Positions 8,063 to 19,000 of a DNA stretch of 64,000 nt are shown here, one piece after another; the stretch's first letter is position 1; every line of letters starts with the position of its first letter. This DNA is from Sphingobacterium yanglingense. GTDB lineage: Bacteria; Bacteroidota; Bacteroidia; Sphingobacteriales; Sphingobacteriaceae. The translations under genes were made by a program, and so were the position numbers. The stretch covers positions 396,939-460,938 of the forward strand of contig NZ_SNYV01000013.1 in NCBI RefSeq assembly GCF_004363245.1, read 5' to 3'. The notes under the pieces are model-generated. The model did not search any database and was not told the origin of the DNA. It was given only the letters and a program-made list of their open reading frames with translations.

Positions 8063-11000
8063 TTAAAATGAAAGGTTAGCCCCAAAAGAAATTGTATTTT
8101 GTCCGGTACGAAGCGCGCGCGTACCACCAAAAGTTCCTAAGCCCTGAAATTCAGGATCTATACCGTATTTATTTGCTTTCCAGAGCATGATGTTGCCCAA
8201 TTGACCAAATAATCGGAGATCACTGATACGTAGTGGAGCTAGCAGCTCCTTAGGTAGGTTATAACTAAGTGTCAGATCCCGGATCTTCACAAAGGAGGCA
8301 TCAAGAACATTTGTATGGCCTAGCATATAATAAAAGGTACTACGACGTGAACTGTTGAGACTTGTATTACCTACGAAAGAGGGTATATCAGTCGTTAACT
8401 CGTCACCTGCCGCCTTCCAGCGATCAGCAAAATCACTATGAAAATTATTTTGGTACGCATTGACTGTCGTATATCTGTTATTCACATCTCTACGCATCAC
8501 ATGACCGGCATTAAATACCATGTTGATTTGTAATCTCCACCCGTCATAGCGAAAACTATTATTAAATCCACCAGACCATTTGGGTTGGGTTGTACCCGAA
8601 TAGAGGATGTCTTCCGGTTTAGACACATTTGGCTTTTTGGTTGTGCTACCATCATTCAATTGGATCAAAGGATCTCCCAATTCATCAAGCCCCACGTAAT
8701 TGTAAGCAAAAATAGCGTAAGCCGAGTAATCCTGTACGTTACGCTCGCTTACTTTTCGGGCACCAGTAGTAATGCTGTTTGCATTATAGGATTTGGTGAC
8801 ACGATTCGTATTATAAGCACCATTGAGGGTTGTCCTCCAGTTAAATTTGCCGTGCTGTATGTTGTTGGTCGTTAACGAAAGCTCTAAACCGCGGTTTCTA
8901 ATTTCTCCGGCATTACCCAATATGGTAGGGGATACCGCCGCTGCAAAAGGATTAAGCAACATCAAATCAAGTAATCCATCTGTCTTTTTCCAATAAGCAT
9001 CCAATGATCCTGAGATTCGATTGTTAAGCAATCCAAAATCGATTCCAAAATTCGTGTTCTTGGTGAGCTCCCAGGTCAACCTTCTGTTTGCCGGACTATT
9101 GATGGTGTAGATATTGCCATTTGGTACTGTATACCCAGAAGGTACCCTTGCCAACAAAATGTCTTGTGATGAAGCTGTACCGGGCGATGGCGAGTTACCC
9201 GTGATACCATAGGTCGCCCTCATGCGAAGTTCATTAATCCAATCAATTTCATGTGCAAAACTTTCTTTTTTAATATTCCATACGCCCCCTATACTATACA
9301 CAGGCTTATTTTGAGCTGATTTATCTTTTCCAAACAGATTCGATTGATCAATCCGCCAGCTCGCATTAACGCCATATTTCTCAAATAGCATATAGGTTAG
9401 CGTAGAATAGAAGGATATTAGCCGAGCATCTAGATTTTGTACGGAATAAATATCAGGTGAGTAGAATGCTAATCCGCCTGTTGTCGGATATATTATTCCT
9501 TGGAGTGTACTAGAAGAAAGTGTTTTATAGTCCACCATCTGTACCGTATTTAGATTATCGTCATAGCCCCGGATCAGTTCATTGACATTATCCGTGCTTT
9601 GAGACTGTATCTCATTTCCTGCAAGTACAGTCAGCTGATGTTGTCTCCCGGACCAGTTCTTGTTAAATACGAACTGATTTCTTAACGTATAATCCTCTCT
9701 ACTGGTATTAGCGGTACGCAACCGCCCGCCGTTACGGGGCATATGATAAGTTACAGCATTCGTAGATGGATTGAATACAGCGTAGCTTAAGACTTCCTTT
9801 CTGACATCAAAAGCCTTTTGATCCTCAAATTGCCGAGATTCATTTTTGCCTTTGGTGTAGCTATACGTACCTTCAAAACTTAATCCTTTGTAGAGGTCTA
9901 CTTTTAGTCCTGTGTTTATCCTTACCGCTAGACCATTGGTGCGTGTGTAGCCGAATCCTGGTTCATCTAGCGGAACATAGCTTAGGTCGGTTTTTCCTCT
10001 GGATTCTGCTGTATTACGGAGTTGATCCGTGAGCTGACGCCAAGAGATATCTATGTTATTTCCATTGACATCCTGAAACAATTGGTATGGCGTAAACCGA
10101 GAATCAAAATTTGTCCAAGGATTACTTCTCCCCATATTATTAGTTACATCAGTTACCAAGTACAGATTGACTTTAGAACCAAATTTGAAATCCTGTCTTA
10201 GGTTTAGTTTAAATATATCACTGGCGTTATCCGGTCTATTGCCGATACCTCTATTTCCGGTATAATTTAAAGAGCCGTAAAAAGCATATTTGTCAGTAGC
10301 CCCACTAGCCGCAATGGAGTGGTTGTTAACTATATTATTTCGAAAGAATAAATCAGAAATTTGTGCGCTGTTGGAGAGTTTTGATAGACTGTCCAATCGT
10401 TGGTCGACCTGTTGTTGCGTAGCGAGTCCTCGGCTCAGATCATACAGTGCCAGTTCATGCGGAGCCACGATGGGCGTGATGCCAGCGTTTATATTTGTCC
10501 AAGGCACGATCGTTGCGTCAAAGCTTTCCCGGGCAGCCTGTATGTAGGATCTGCTGTCAAGCACAGGGAGGTAACTTAAGTCTGGCCTCTTCTGTATCCG
10601 CAAAAAGTTGCTATATTCTAATTTTAGTTTTCCACTACCTTTTTGACCTTGTTTGGTCGATATCACAATTACCCCGTTTGCAGCGCGGGTACCCCAGATA
10701 GATGCAGCGGTAGCATCTTTTAGTACGTTTACTTCGAGTACGTCATTCGGGTTGATCAAGCTGATATCCTCATACGGTACACCATCCACGACAAAAAGCG
10801 GAGATCTGCTCGTCGTCGATACGCCAAATCCACCGATGTTGATGGTACTGCCTACAGTCGAAAGACCCCTAACTTGAAAAGGGTCAGCTCCCGGTGCGTT
10901 GTTGACCGTGAGCCCGGGGATTAGACCATCTAGTCGCTGTATTACGTTCATCGTACCTACGCGGTCGTTATAGATATCCATGTCAGGTTTTGAAATGGAC

Positions 11001-11713
11001 CCCGCAATCCGTTCTCTCGCAATACTTTGATACCCCGTATTGACAGACACGTATACCTCATCCACGTTGTTTAGGTTGGGAAAAAGACGTACAGTTACGG
11101 CTGCATTCGACATTATTTGCTTGTTGATAGGTATCTGTTGGGAGCGATAGCCGATATATGAAATGAGTAAGACATCTTCCTCACCAACGTCTATCCGAAA
11201 GCTTCCATCTTGGTCAGATTTAGTAGATTTGTTCGCATTTCGGACCAGGATGCTGGCTCCAGGCAGCGGCTTGCCAAGAGAGTCTACAATACTACCCGTT
11301 ATTTTTATGGAATCCCGTGTCGATATCTTTTTGATCTCCTCGCTCTTTTGCGGTACATTTTTCTCCGAAAGAAAGATCGTTTTGTTTCCGATGCGGTACG
11401 TAAACGGCTGATCTTTTACGACTAAGGATAAAAACTGATCAAGTTGCATGTTTTTGGCATCGATGCTTATCGGTTTAGCCTGTTCTAATAAATCTAAATT
11501 GCCGAAAACAGAATAATCGGTTTGTTTTTTGATAGCGGCAAATACATCTTTCATGGCTAGTTTTTTCGTTGAAAGCGTAATTTTTTGCCCCATAACCGGA
11601 AATAAGGAGATCACTAAAAGTAATGTTCCCATCCACTTTAAAGCGTCTGATGTCCAGCCATTGAACTTTTTGCATCGAGATTTTTGCTCGTGTGCATTAA
11701 TTATTTTTTGCAT
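8063..11713 (-). CDS. SusC/RagA-family TonB-dependent receptor with STN domain, locus B
   Basis: A 1216-residue transporter. Order: N-terminal hydrophobic signal (about 26-42, ending VMGQ), STN domain (about 44-118), carboxypeptidase-like domain (about 134-210), plug with the SusC hallmark INPNDVLEVNVLKDATAASI (about 325-345), then the barrel. The plug opens with NTGYQSIARERIAGSI, close to the receptors of loci A and D. The STN domain agrees with the upstream FecR gene. The N-terminus before the signal sequence is long and basic; a later Met (residue 28, MGTLLLVISLF) could be the true start. A predicted antisense RNA sits just upstream. Confidence 0.95.
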   Translation of the reverse strand: MQKIINAHEQKSRCKKFNGWTSDALKWMGTLLLVISLFPVMGQKITLSTKKLAMKDVFAAIKKQTDYSVFGNLDLLEQAKPISIDAKNMQLDQFLSLVVKDQPFTYRIGNKTIFLSEKNVPQKSEEIKKISTRDSIKITGSIVDSLGKPLPGASILVRNANKSTKSDQDGSFRIDVGEEDVLLISYIGYRSQQIPINKQIMSNAAVTVRLFPNLNNVDEVYVSVNTGYQSIARERIAGSISKPDMDIYNDRVGTMNVIQRLDGLIPGLTVNNAPGADPFQVRGLSTVGSTINIGGFGVSTTSRSPLFVVDGVPYEDISLINPNDVLEVNVLKDATAASIWGTRAANGVIVISTKQGQKGSGKLKLEYSNFLRIQKRPDLSYLPVLDSRSYIQAARESFDATIVPWTNINAGITPIVAPHELALYDLSRGLATQQQVDQRLDSLSKLSNSAQISDLFFRNNIVNNHSIAASGATDKYAFYGSLNYTGNRGIGNRPDNASDIFKLNLRQDFKFGSKVNLYLVTDVTNNMGRSNPWTNFDSRFTPYQLFQDVNGNNIDISWRQLTDQLRNTAESRGKTDLSYVPLDEPGFGYTRTNGLAVRINTGLKVDLYKGLSFEGTYSYTKGKNESRQFEDQKAFDVRKEVLSYAVFNPSTNAVTYHMPRNGGRLRTANTSREDYTLRNQFVFNKNWSGRQHQLTVLAGNEIQSQSTDNVNELIRGYDDNLNTVQMVDYKTLSSSTLQGIIYPTTGGLAFYSPDIYSVQNLDARLISFYSTLTYMLFEKYGVNASWRIDQSNLFGKDKSAQNKPVYSIGGVWNIKKESFAHEIDWINELRMRATYGITGNSPSPGTASSQDILLARVPSGYTVPNGNIYTINSPANRRLTWELTKNTNFGIDFGLLNNRISGSLDAYWKKTDGLLDLMLLNPFAAAVSPTILGNAGEIRNRGLELSLTTNNIQHGKFNWRTTLNGAYNTNRVTKSYNANSITTGARKVSERNVQDYSAYAIFAYNYVGLDELGDPLIQLNDGSTTKKPNVSKPEDILYSGTTQPKWSGGFNNSFRYDGWRLQINMVFNAGHVMRRDVNNRYTTVNAYQNNFHSDFADRWKAAGDELTTDIPSFVGNTSLNSSRRSTFYYMLGHTNVLDASFVKIRDLTLSYNLPKELLAPLRISDLRLFGQLGNIMLWKANKYGIDPEFQGLGTFGGTRALRTGQNTISFGANLSF

Positions 11714-11720
11714 ATTTTTG
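11713..11720 (+). promoter_or_regulatory. -7 promoter element of predicted antisense RNA B
   Basis: TATTTTTG matches TAnnTTTG and points from susC towards fecR, opposite to both. It overlaps the susC start codon by one base, almost the same place as the element in locus A. A start near 11726 would be expected. Confidence 0.45.
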
Positions 11721-11725
11721 TACTA

Positions 11726-11800
11726 ATTAGGTTAATTAAAATGTCGCACATTTTTGTCGACCAATTTTCACCGGAGATGTTGCTGCATTTCCGGTTTTTT
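11726..11800 (+). ncRNA. Predicted cis-antisense sRNA in the fecR-susC gap, locus B
   Basis: Same design as in locus A: TAnnTTTG at the susC start on the opposite strand, then a strong intrinsic terminator about 75-80 nt later. The RNA would be antisense to the susC leader. The two loci share this arrangement although the sequences between the signals differ, which argues for function. Start is approximate. Compare DonS-type antisense sRNAs of Bacteroides SusCD loci. Confidence 0.5.
11770..11800 (+). terminator. Intrinsic terminator, plus strand, between fecR and susC of locus B
   Basis: An 11-bp stem (11770-11780 with 11785-11795) with a 4-nt loop is followed by a T run to 11800. Two pairs (G11776-U11789 and U11780-G11785) are G-U wobbles only in plus-strand RNA. 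No plus-strand protein gene ends nearby. Confidence 0.72.
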
Positions 11801-11850
11801 GTATATCGTCGACGCGTAATTGTTAGTCGAATTTGTTCTTTTGTATCGTG

Positions 11851-13029
11851 TTAATTACTTAATATCGTTAACCTCCTTTCTTTTAATTTGAAGCGAATAC
11901 CCGATTCCTTTAAGGCATTCAATATATCAGAGAGACTTTCTTCTCGGCTTATTTCACCAAAGAATCGCGTCTGTGGTATGTTGCCTGCATAGTTCACCTC
12001 GATATCATACCAGCGTTCGAGCTGTTTCATGATTTCTTCTATGCCAGATCCGTCAAAGTTAAATACCCCTTTTTTCCAAGCCAGTACCTGATCGATATTT
12101 TCTCCATGTAAGATGGCTATTTCTCCACTGGATTTGTTTGGGTCAATGCGAGCCTGCATACCGGGTTTCAGTACGGCTAGTTTATTGTTATGTTGCACGC
12201 GCACACTACCTTCTATGAGTGTCGTATTGATTGTTTTTTCATTGGCATAGTTGTTTATGTTGAAATGCGTTCCCAGCACTTCAACAGCGCTATGAGCATC
12301 AGTTTTTACAATAAATGGTTTTTGTTTGTTGGATGTAACCTCAAAATAAGCTTCACCTTTCAATTCAACCTCACGTCGTTCGGAGTCAAATACCGTAGGA
12401 TATTGCAGACTGGAGGACGCATTTAACGATACTTTAGTTCCATCCGATAAAACGATTTGATAAGTGCCGCCACGAGAAGTCTGTAATAACAATTGTTGGG
12501 CAGGTTCCACCGTTTTACCCCCTACGGATGATCCGTCTGTATATGCGATTCCATCCTTATTGACTACAATTCCACTTTTAGATTCGTTGAGATCGATGCG
12601 GCTACCATCAGCCAGTAGGATGAAGGCTTCCCCCTGTGCTGGTTTTATATCGGTTACCTGACTTTGTTCCGTCTCGGTTTGCTTAGTATATAACCATGTA
12701 CCTATTCCACCACCTATCACCAGAAGAATTGCCGCTACATAGGGCAGCCAGTAACCAATCGTTTTGATTGGTCTATTTTCTTCTGTGGCAGGCCGTATCG
12801 GCGACTGGTTTTGGATATGCCTTAGCGTACGAGCGATATCGACAGGTATACTGTGAAAACTTTCAAGATCTTCTCGCAATTGGTTGGCATCATCGATTTT
12901 TCGGAGTATTGCGCTATTAGCTTCCGAACTATTTGCCCAGTTCTCTACTTTCAGCCTATCCTGTTCATCCAGCTCATCTCTTAAGTATTGCTGTAAAAGC
13001 GTAATAATTTCATTTCTATCTAGCTCCAT
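11851..13029 (-). CDS. FecR-family anti-sigma regulator, locus B
   Basis: A 392-residue protein: cytoplasmic N-terminus with two helices rich in acidic residues (1-70), one transmembrane helix (about 92-114), periplasmic FecR domain (about 130-300, with GGTYQIVLSDGTKVSLNASS and GEAYFEVTSNKQKPF) and C-terminal DUF4974 (about 320-390). It lies between the sigma gene (93 bp upstream) and susC. It should hold the locus B sigma factor until the receptor signals. Its N-terminus differs in sequence from the locus A protein, as expected if each binds its own sigma factor. Confidence 0.95.
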   Translation of the reverse strand: MELDRNEIITLLQQYLRDELDEQDRLKVENWANSSEANSAILRKIDDANQLREDLESFHSIPVDIARTLRHIQNQSPIRPATEENRPIKTIGYWLPYVAAILLVIGGGIGTWLYTKQTETEQSQVTDIKPAQGEAFILLADGSRIDLNESKSGIVVNKDGIAYTDGSSVGGKTVEPAQQLLLQTSRGGTYQIVLSDGTKVSLNASSSLQYPTVFDSERREVELKGEAYFEVTSNKQKPFIVKTDAHSAVEVLGTHFNINNYANEKTINTTLIEGSVRVQHNNKLAVLKPGMQARIDPNKSSGEIAILHGENIDQVLAWKKGVFNFDGSGIEEIMKQLERWYDIEVNYAGNIPQTRFFGEISREESLSDILNALKESGIRFKLKERRLTILSN

Positions 13030-13121
13030 CTTGATTCGTATTGATAGTCCAATTGGTGTCTTCTTGCTAGTAAAACGAGAAGAACAATGTAAATCTTTGG
13101 AAAAAAGATAAAAAAAATAAC

Positions 13122-13712
13122 TTAGTTGAAACTAGCGAAAAGTAAAAGGCAGAAAAAAGGATTGGTCTTCTTGAATAGCGCCCTTATTGCTTTCGTAGCC
13201 TCGTGCTTATGGATAAAAACTGCATTTGCCGAGATGGATAGCTGTTCCATGATTTCATCGGTCGTTAAGCCGTCAAAATAGCTAAGCAAGAATACCTGCT
13301 TTTGTTTTTCGGGCAGTTTGCAGACCTCCTCATAGATAGCTTTGAGGAGCTCCGTATAAATAATATGTGATTCAATGGTCTCGGGGGCCAAAATAAGAAG
13401 CTCGTCATTTATACTTATATCTGAAGGACGGTTCTTAGGAGATTTTAAGTAGTCCAAACACGCATTTCGTACGACTACATACAGATAAGACTTCAGTTCG
13501 GATGCGCTATTAATTTTTTCTCGTTGGTTCCATGTTTTTAGAAAACTGTCATCAATGATTTCTTCGGCTACCTCTAGGTTATTCAATATGTTCTTAGCAA
13601 AAAAAAGCATCTCACGTTGATGCTTATTGATAAAGTATTCCAGTGCCACGACATCTCCGCTTTGAAAGCGAAGAAGCATATCATTATCTTTAGGATTAGC
13701 ACTTATGCTCAT
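13122..13712 (-). CDS. ECF RNA polymerase sigma factor, locus B
   Basis: About 196 residues with sigma region 2 (VALEYFINKHQREMLFFAKN through DDSFLKTWNQR) and region 4 (LPEKQKQVFLLSYFDGLTTD followed by EIMEQLSISANAVFIHKHEA). I chose ATG at 13712 (MSISANPKDND) over the longer frame from 13757 because sigma factors of this family begin a few residues before the DxxLLxRFQ-like helix. The C-terminus ends in a hydrophobic FFCLLLFASFN tail, a frequent oddity in Bacteroidetes ECF factors. The gene is divergent from the locus C sigma gene. Confidence 0.92.
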   Translation of the reverse strand: MSISANPKDNDMLLRFQSGDVVALEYFINKHQREMLFFAKNILNNLEVAEEIIDDSFLKTWNQREKINSASELKSYLYVVVRNACLDYLKSPKNRPSDISINDELLILAPETIESHIIYTELLKAIYEEVCKLPEKQKQVFLLSYFDGLTTDEIMEQLSISANAVFIHKHEATKAIRALFKKTNPFFCLLLFASFN

Positions 13713-13987
13713 GGATACTTTTGAGAAATTGTTGCTAAATAATGAAATCTTTAGCAAAATAGCAAGCAGATTGAAGATGAGATGACTGCATAACGGCTAA
13801 TAGAGATTCAATGTTCCAGAGGAAATCTAATCATACCGAATAAAATTTTAGCCCAGCGGCCCGAATCATTCTACAGGGTGAGATAAATGAAATAGAAAAT
13901 AGTGGATAAGTTGTCGATAAATTATTCTTAAAACAATCATTTATGAATCGTCGTAAAAAATATTTTAAGATAATTGGTCCTATATAC

Positions 13988-13995
13988 TATCTTTG
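13988..13995 (+). promoter_or_regulatory. -7 promoter element upstream of the locus C sigma gene
   Basis: TATCTTTG matches TAnnTTTG on the plus strand, 41 nt before the proposed TTG start at 14036. The expected transcript start is near 14001. The only nearby TTG (13974-13976) is too close to be a good -33 element. Confidence 0.4.
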
Positions 13996-14035
13996 GTCTA
14001 GATTTCAATAGCTTATTTTTAACCTTTTAAAGCCC

Positions 14036-14605
14036 TTGGATATTAAAAATCTTTCAGATTTTCAGTTAGTTGCGTTGTTGAAGGACGGGGATTCCGATGC
14101 TTATAGCGAGATTTATAATCGGTATCATGCGGCGCTTTATGTGCATGTTTTTAACAAACTTAGACTTCGGGAAGAATCAAGAGATATCGTTCACGAGCTC
14201 TTTGCGAGTTTATGGAGTAAGCGTAGTGAAACGGAGATAAAAGGTAATCTTTCTACTTATTTATATGTTTCTGCCCGGTACAAAATATTTGATTTCATTG
14301 CCCGACGTGATACCGAAAGCAAATACATCAGCTCAATTAAAGATTTTATAGATAAAAACACCTATATAACGGATTATTTGGTGCGGGAAAAAGAATTGCA
14401 ATTGTTGATTGATCAGGAGATAGCAGCCCTACCGCCTAAAATGCGGAGAATATTTGAACTTAGTCGCAACAACCACCTTACCCATAAGCAAATAGCGGAT
14501 GAACTTGGGTTGTCCGAACAAACTGTAAAAAAGCAGGTTCAGAACGCATTGAAGATTTTGCGATCCCGACTGGGGCCAGCTGTATTTATTGCCTTTATCC
14601 TCTAA
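14036..14605 (+). CDS. ECF RNA polymerase sigma factor, locus C
   Basis: 189 residues: region 2 (SDAYSEIYNRYHAALYVHVF, then ESRDIVHELFASLWSKR) and region 4 (ALPPKMRRIFELSRNNHLTH, then QIADELGLSEQTVKKQVQNA), ending in a hydrophobic PAVFIAFIL tail like the locus A and B factors. The start is TTG at 14036, giving MDIKNLSDFQLVALLKDGD, a standard N-terminus for this group; there is no ATG early enough to keep region 2 intact. It leads the locus C operon; FecR follows 87 bp later. Confidence 0.92.
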   Translation: MDIKNLSDFQLVALLKDGDSDAYSEIYNRYHAALYVHVFNKLRLREESRDIVHELFASLWSKRSETEIKGNLSTYLYVSARYKIFDFIARRDTESKYISSIKDFIDKNTYITDYLVREKELQLLIDQEIAALPPKMRRIFELSRNNHLTHKQIADELGLSEQTVKKQVQNALKILRSRLGPAVFIAFIL

Positions 14606-14692
14606 AGGTACCCCGTAAAATAAAATTTATTTTTTTCTACCCCCAAGTCCTTTCTCGTTCGACTCTAATTAAAATGAACGAAGACTAGCCTC

Positions 14693-15829
14693 ATGGAACA
14701 TAAAGACGTAATTGCCTTATTGCACAAATATCGATCAGGAACTTGTTCTGAAACAGAGCGCGCGCTACTGGAAAGCTGGTATCTTTATCATGATAGCGAC
14801 GCCATAAAGGATTTATCTCCCGAGGAACTTAGTGTAGACCTCTTGATGATCAGAGAAGGACTGCCTCTGGTCAAAGCGACACCTGTACTAAAATTGTGGC
14901 GACCTAAAACTTGGGCGGTAGCCGCCGCAGCGATTACCGTGATTACCTTAGGTGTTTTGCTGTACAAAGTTTCCTCTTCTCATGTAGATTTGCAACTCGT
15001 AGATCAGGAGGACAACGAGTTGCTGTTTGACGATGTTGCTCCGGGAAAAAAATCAGCTACAATTACCTTAGCCAATGGCAGAACCATCGAATTGAGCGAC
15101 AGTAAGGGTGGGCTTGTGGTTGGAGATCAACTCAAGTATGATGATAATACCGCAGTCGAAGAAGGTACACTGAGAGATCTTGCCGGGCAGGAGCTGACTA
15201 TGCTCGTTGCTAGGACACCTAAAGGAGGTACATATGCGTTTGTTCTTCCCGATGGGACACGAATTTGGCTCAATGCAGATTCCTACGTTAGCTTTCCTTC
15301 AAGTTTTAAGGGAGATAGGCGAAAGGTCACATTGACAGGAGAAGCATATTTTGAAGTAGCGAAAGACAAAAATAGGCCTTTTATGGTATCTACCTCAGAT
15401 CAAGATATTGAAGTACTGGGCACACATTTTAATGTTAAAAGCTATCCCGATGAAAGTGATGCCAAGACAACGCTATTGGAAGGCCGTGTCAAAGTTATTC
15501 CAAGAGAAGGAAGCTTTAAAATCCTGAACCCGGGACAGCAGGCTGTATGGTCCAAAAATAAGCTACGGCTATTGACGGTAGACTCCGAATCCGAAGTCGC
15601 TTGGAAAAATGGAGATTTTGTTTTCACTGGGCAGGGAATCAGAGACGTCATGCGTACTATTTCGCGTTGGTATGATGTTGAAGTAGATTATCAGACCGAC
15701 CCAGGCGATATGAATCTGGAGGGAGCGGTTTCTAGATCAAAGAAATTATCCGTGATATTAAAAGTCCTTGAAAGTAGCAGTGATGTAAGATTTAGGGTCA
15801 ATAACAACAAGATAATAGTAACCAAATAA
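14693..15829 (+). CDS. FecR-family anti-sigma regulator, locus C
   Basis: 378 residues: cytoplasmic part (1-70), one transmembrane helix (about 73-91), FecR domain (about 115-285; GGTYAFVLPDGTRIWLNADS, GEAYFEVAKDKNRPF, VLGTHFNVKSYPDE) and DUF4974 (about 305-378; WKNGDFVFTGQGIRDVMRTI). It sits between the sigma gene and the STN-type SusC, the canonical order. Start ATG 14693 (MEHKDVIALLHKY) is well placed. Confidence 0.95.
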   Translation: MEHKDVIALLHKYRSGTCSETERALLESWYLYHDSDAIKDLSPEELSVDLLMIREGLPLVKATPVLKLWRPKTWAVAAAAITVITLGVLLYKVSSSHVDLQLVDQEDNELLFDDVAPGKKSATITLANGRTIELSDSKGGLVVGDQLKYDDNTAVEEGTLRDLAGQELTMLVARTPKGGTYAFVLPDGTRIWLNADSYVSFPSSFKGDRRKVTLTGEAYFEVAKDKNRPFMVSTSDQDIEVLGTHFNVKSYPDESDAKTTLLEGRVKVIPREGSFKILNPGQQAVWSKNKLRLLTVDSESEVAWKNGDFVFTGQGIRDVMRTISRWYDVEVDYQTDPGDMNLEGAVSRSKKLSVILKVLESSSDVRFRVNNNKIIVTK

Positions 15830-16023
15830 TCGAATCATAAATCTTAATACTAAAAAGGAGGTGTACCGAGTAAAATAGTTATCCAATTATCCCGTGATTT
15901 ACCGAACTAGGAAGGTATGATATCAGCTAGCGAATTAAATTACTGCAAACTTAAAATCAATGAACCGAATTTTGCTCCAATCTTTAAACGGGATAGAGCA
16001 GGATTTGAAAACCACTAAATTAG
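15830..16023 (+). other. fecR-susC gap of locus C, no gene
   Basis: 194 bp. It holds an unusually strong Shine-Dalgarno-like run AAAAAGGAGGTG (15852-15863), rare in this phylum, with no credible gene after it (the GTG there opens only a five-codon frame). A minus-strand TAAGTTTG element lies at 15946-15953, where an antisense RNA promoter would be expected by analogy with loci A and B, but I find no terminator for it. ATCCCGT (15908-15914) and ACGGGAT (15988-15994) are complementary and could fold the susC leader. Confidence 0.3.
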
Positions 16024-19000
16024 ATGAATAAACAACTTACCAATGTAATAGGTGATCCACCTAGCCGCGCACATAAAATAAAGTCTCTTATGAGGTTTGT
16101 TTGGGTATTGTGCTCCGTCGTTGTGTTGCAGTCTGCAGCTTTCCCTACATTAGGGCAAACGATCAATATCAGTGAAAAAAACACGTCAATTTCTGCCATT
16201 TTTCGGCAGATCCGTCAGCAGAGCGGGTATGACTTTCTCTATAACAAAAATCTTATCAAAGACGTAAAAGTTACCGTCAAATTGAATAATGCCTCTATCA
16301 ACCAGGCATTAGAAGCCTCCCTAAAGGGCCTAGGTCTGACCTATAAAATCAATGATAAAATCATCTTTTTGGAGCGGCATCAAGAATCTGCCGCCAAGCA
16401 AGATTCGATGATTTACGGTCTTGTTATTGACCAGGCAACTAATGTAAGAATGCCGGGCGTCACCATTACGAATGTAAGTACTAAAGTAAAAGCCCATACC
16501 GATGTCGATGGTGCTTTTGAAATACCTGGGGAAAAAGGAACCAGATTGTTAGTCAGTTATATTGGTTACGAAACTGCTGAAATACTGGTTCAAACGGCAG
16601 ATTATCATATCACGGTAAATATGAAGGAAGCTGTCAATGTCATGGAAGATGTGGTAGTCAACGGAATTTTTACCCGTAAAAAGGAAAGTTTTACAGGGTC
16701 TGCGGCCACCTTTGGAAAAGAAGAGTTGCTTCGTGTCGGTAATCAGAACGTCATAAAGAGTTTGGCCAACTTGGATCCCTCGTTTAAGTTAGTGGACAAC
16801 CTGCAGTTCGGTTCCGATCCAAATCGTCTGCCCGACATTCAGCTACGTGGTCAGTCTGGACTGCCTGATTTGAATAGCGAATTTCGTTCCAATCCAAATT
16901 TACCGCTCTTTATCGTGGATGGTTTTGAATCCACTTTACAGAAAGTGATCGATCTCGATATCTATCGTGTAGCTTCCGTTACGGTACTTAAGGATGCGGC
17001 TTCCAAGTCAATTTACGGTTCTAGGGCAGCTAATGGGGTTGTAGTAATTGAAACTGTTCGACCTGCCGCCGGAAAGTTGCAGATTTCTTTTAACAACAAT
17101 ATAAATGTTGAAGTCCCGGATCTCCGTAGTTATAATCTCGTGAATTCGATGCAAAAGCTTGATGTTGAGCTTGCTGCAGGGATCTATTCGGGCGCCGAAC
17201 CTAGTGACCAGGTAAATCAATTGCGTCAATATAACAGGAACCTAGAGGCTGCCTTAAGCGGTGTCAATACAGACTGGCTGGCTCAACCCGTTAGAAACGG
17301 GGTAGGGTACCGTAATTCGATCAGAGCAGAAGGTGGTGATGCCGCATTTCGCTATGGTGTGGATCTCATGCACAATAAGATTACGGGTACCATGAAAGGA
17401 TCAGATCGGAACACCTTAACTGGGGCCATAGATCTATCTTACAGGCTTAATAATATTAGCATAAACAACATTTTGACCATAACTTCAAATAAGGCCAATA
17501 ATTCACCTTACGGATCATTTGAGAATTTTGCGCGTCTAAATCCCTACAATTCACCTTTTGATAGAACTGGAAAGCTTCAAAAGATCGCGAACTACAACGT
17601 TAAAAATGGAACCGAGACAGAAGGCGGGGTGCTACTACCCGACAATATACCCGTTTTCAACCCATTATGGAATGGTTACATCGGCGTATTAGATAATGAT
17701 GCTTACACCGATATTATTAACAATTTCAATGTAGATTGGAGAATATCCTCAAATTTGCGGATAAATAGCAGATTTAGTGTGACTAAGCAAGTGACGGAAC
17801 GCAATATATTCCTACCACCGGACCATACCAGTTTTGGCAATTTCACGGGAGAGGATGTACAACGTAAAGGAAGTTATACCAAAGGAAACGGATCGTCCAT
17901 ATTGATGAATGGTAATCTTAACCTGAGCTATCTGAAACAGATTGACAAACATTACATCACATTCAATTCCGGAGTAGACGCAAATACCCGTGAAAGCGAA
18001 AACCTGAGCTATATTATAGAAGGTTTTAAGGATAAAGATATTAATTTTCCATCCTACGGTCTTCAGTATCAAACCGGTTCGCGTTTAACAGGAATTGAAA
18101 GTATTCGTCGGGAAGCAGGGGCTTTTGCTTCTACGAATTATAGTTTTGATGATCGGTATTTAATGGACGCTTCGTTGCGATTTACGGGGAATTCGCAGTT
18201 TGGTACCAACAATAAATGGGGAACTTTCTGGTCTTTAGGCTTAGGCTGGAACATACACAAAGAAAAATTTATTGCCGAGCATAATATTTTCGATCAACTT
18301 AGATTGCGTGGGACTGTGGGTTATACGGGATCTCAGGATTTTGAATCCTATTTAGGTATGACTACATTTCAATATATCCAAGATCGTACCTACCTCAACG
18401 GAAACGGATCCTTTCTGGTTGGAATGGCCAATCCAAATCTACGCTGGCAGCGTAAAAAGGACAATAATGTGGGACTTGATATGACGACGTATGGTGGTAA
18501 ATTGAATCTAACACTAGAATATTACCTTAGCTATACGGATGGATTGTTAACACAGGTCAGTTTGCCTCCGTCATCGGGTTTTCAGATGTACACGGCCAAT
18601 TTGGGTGAAGTAAAAAATACAGGATGGGAGGGGCGAGCGACCTATTCCATCTTTAAAGATGTGGAATCAAGAAAATCTTTATCCGTCTATGGAACCTTCG
18701 CTCAGAATAAGAATACCCTGATTAAGATCTCAAATTCTTTAGGGGCATGGAATAAAGGACAGGACACCATCAAATCAAATCTACCTAAGCTTCGATTTAT
18801 TGAAGGACAGTCCTTAAATTCAATTTGGGCCGTTCGTTCATTAGGCATCGACCCTTCAACAGGTCGTGAAATTTATCTGACCAAAGATGGTGATGAAACA
18901 TTTGAGTGGAACGCCGACGATCAAGTTGCCGCAGGGGATTTAATGCCCAAACTTCAAGGTAATTTGGGTTTCGACTTGCAATTGAAGGGTTGGCAGTTTA

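Noticed and set aside
15845..15960. Antisense RNA in locus C like those in A and B
   Set aside because: A minus-strand TAAGTTTG element exists (15946-15953), but no terminator follows it; evidence is too weak to claim.
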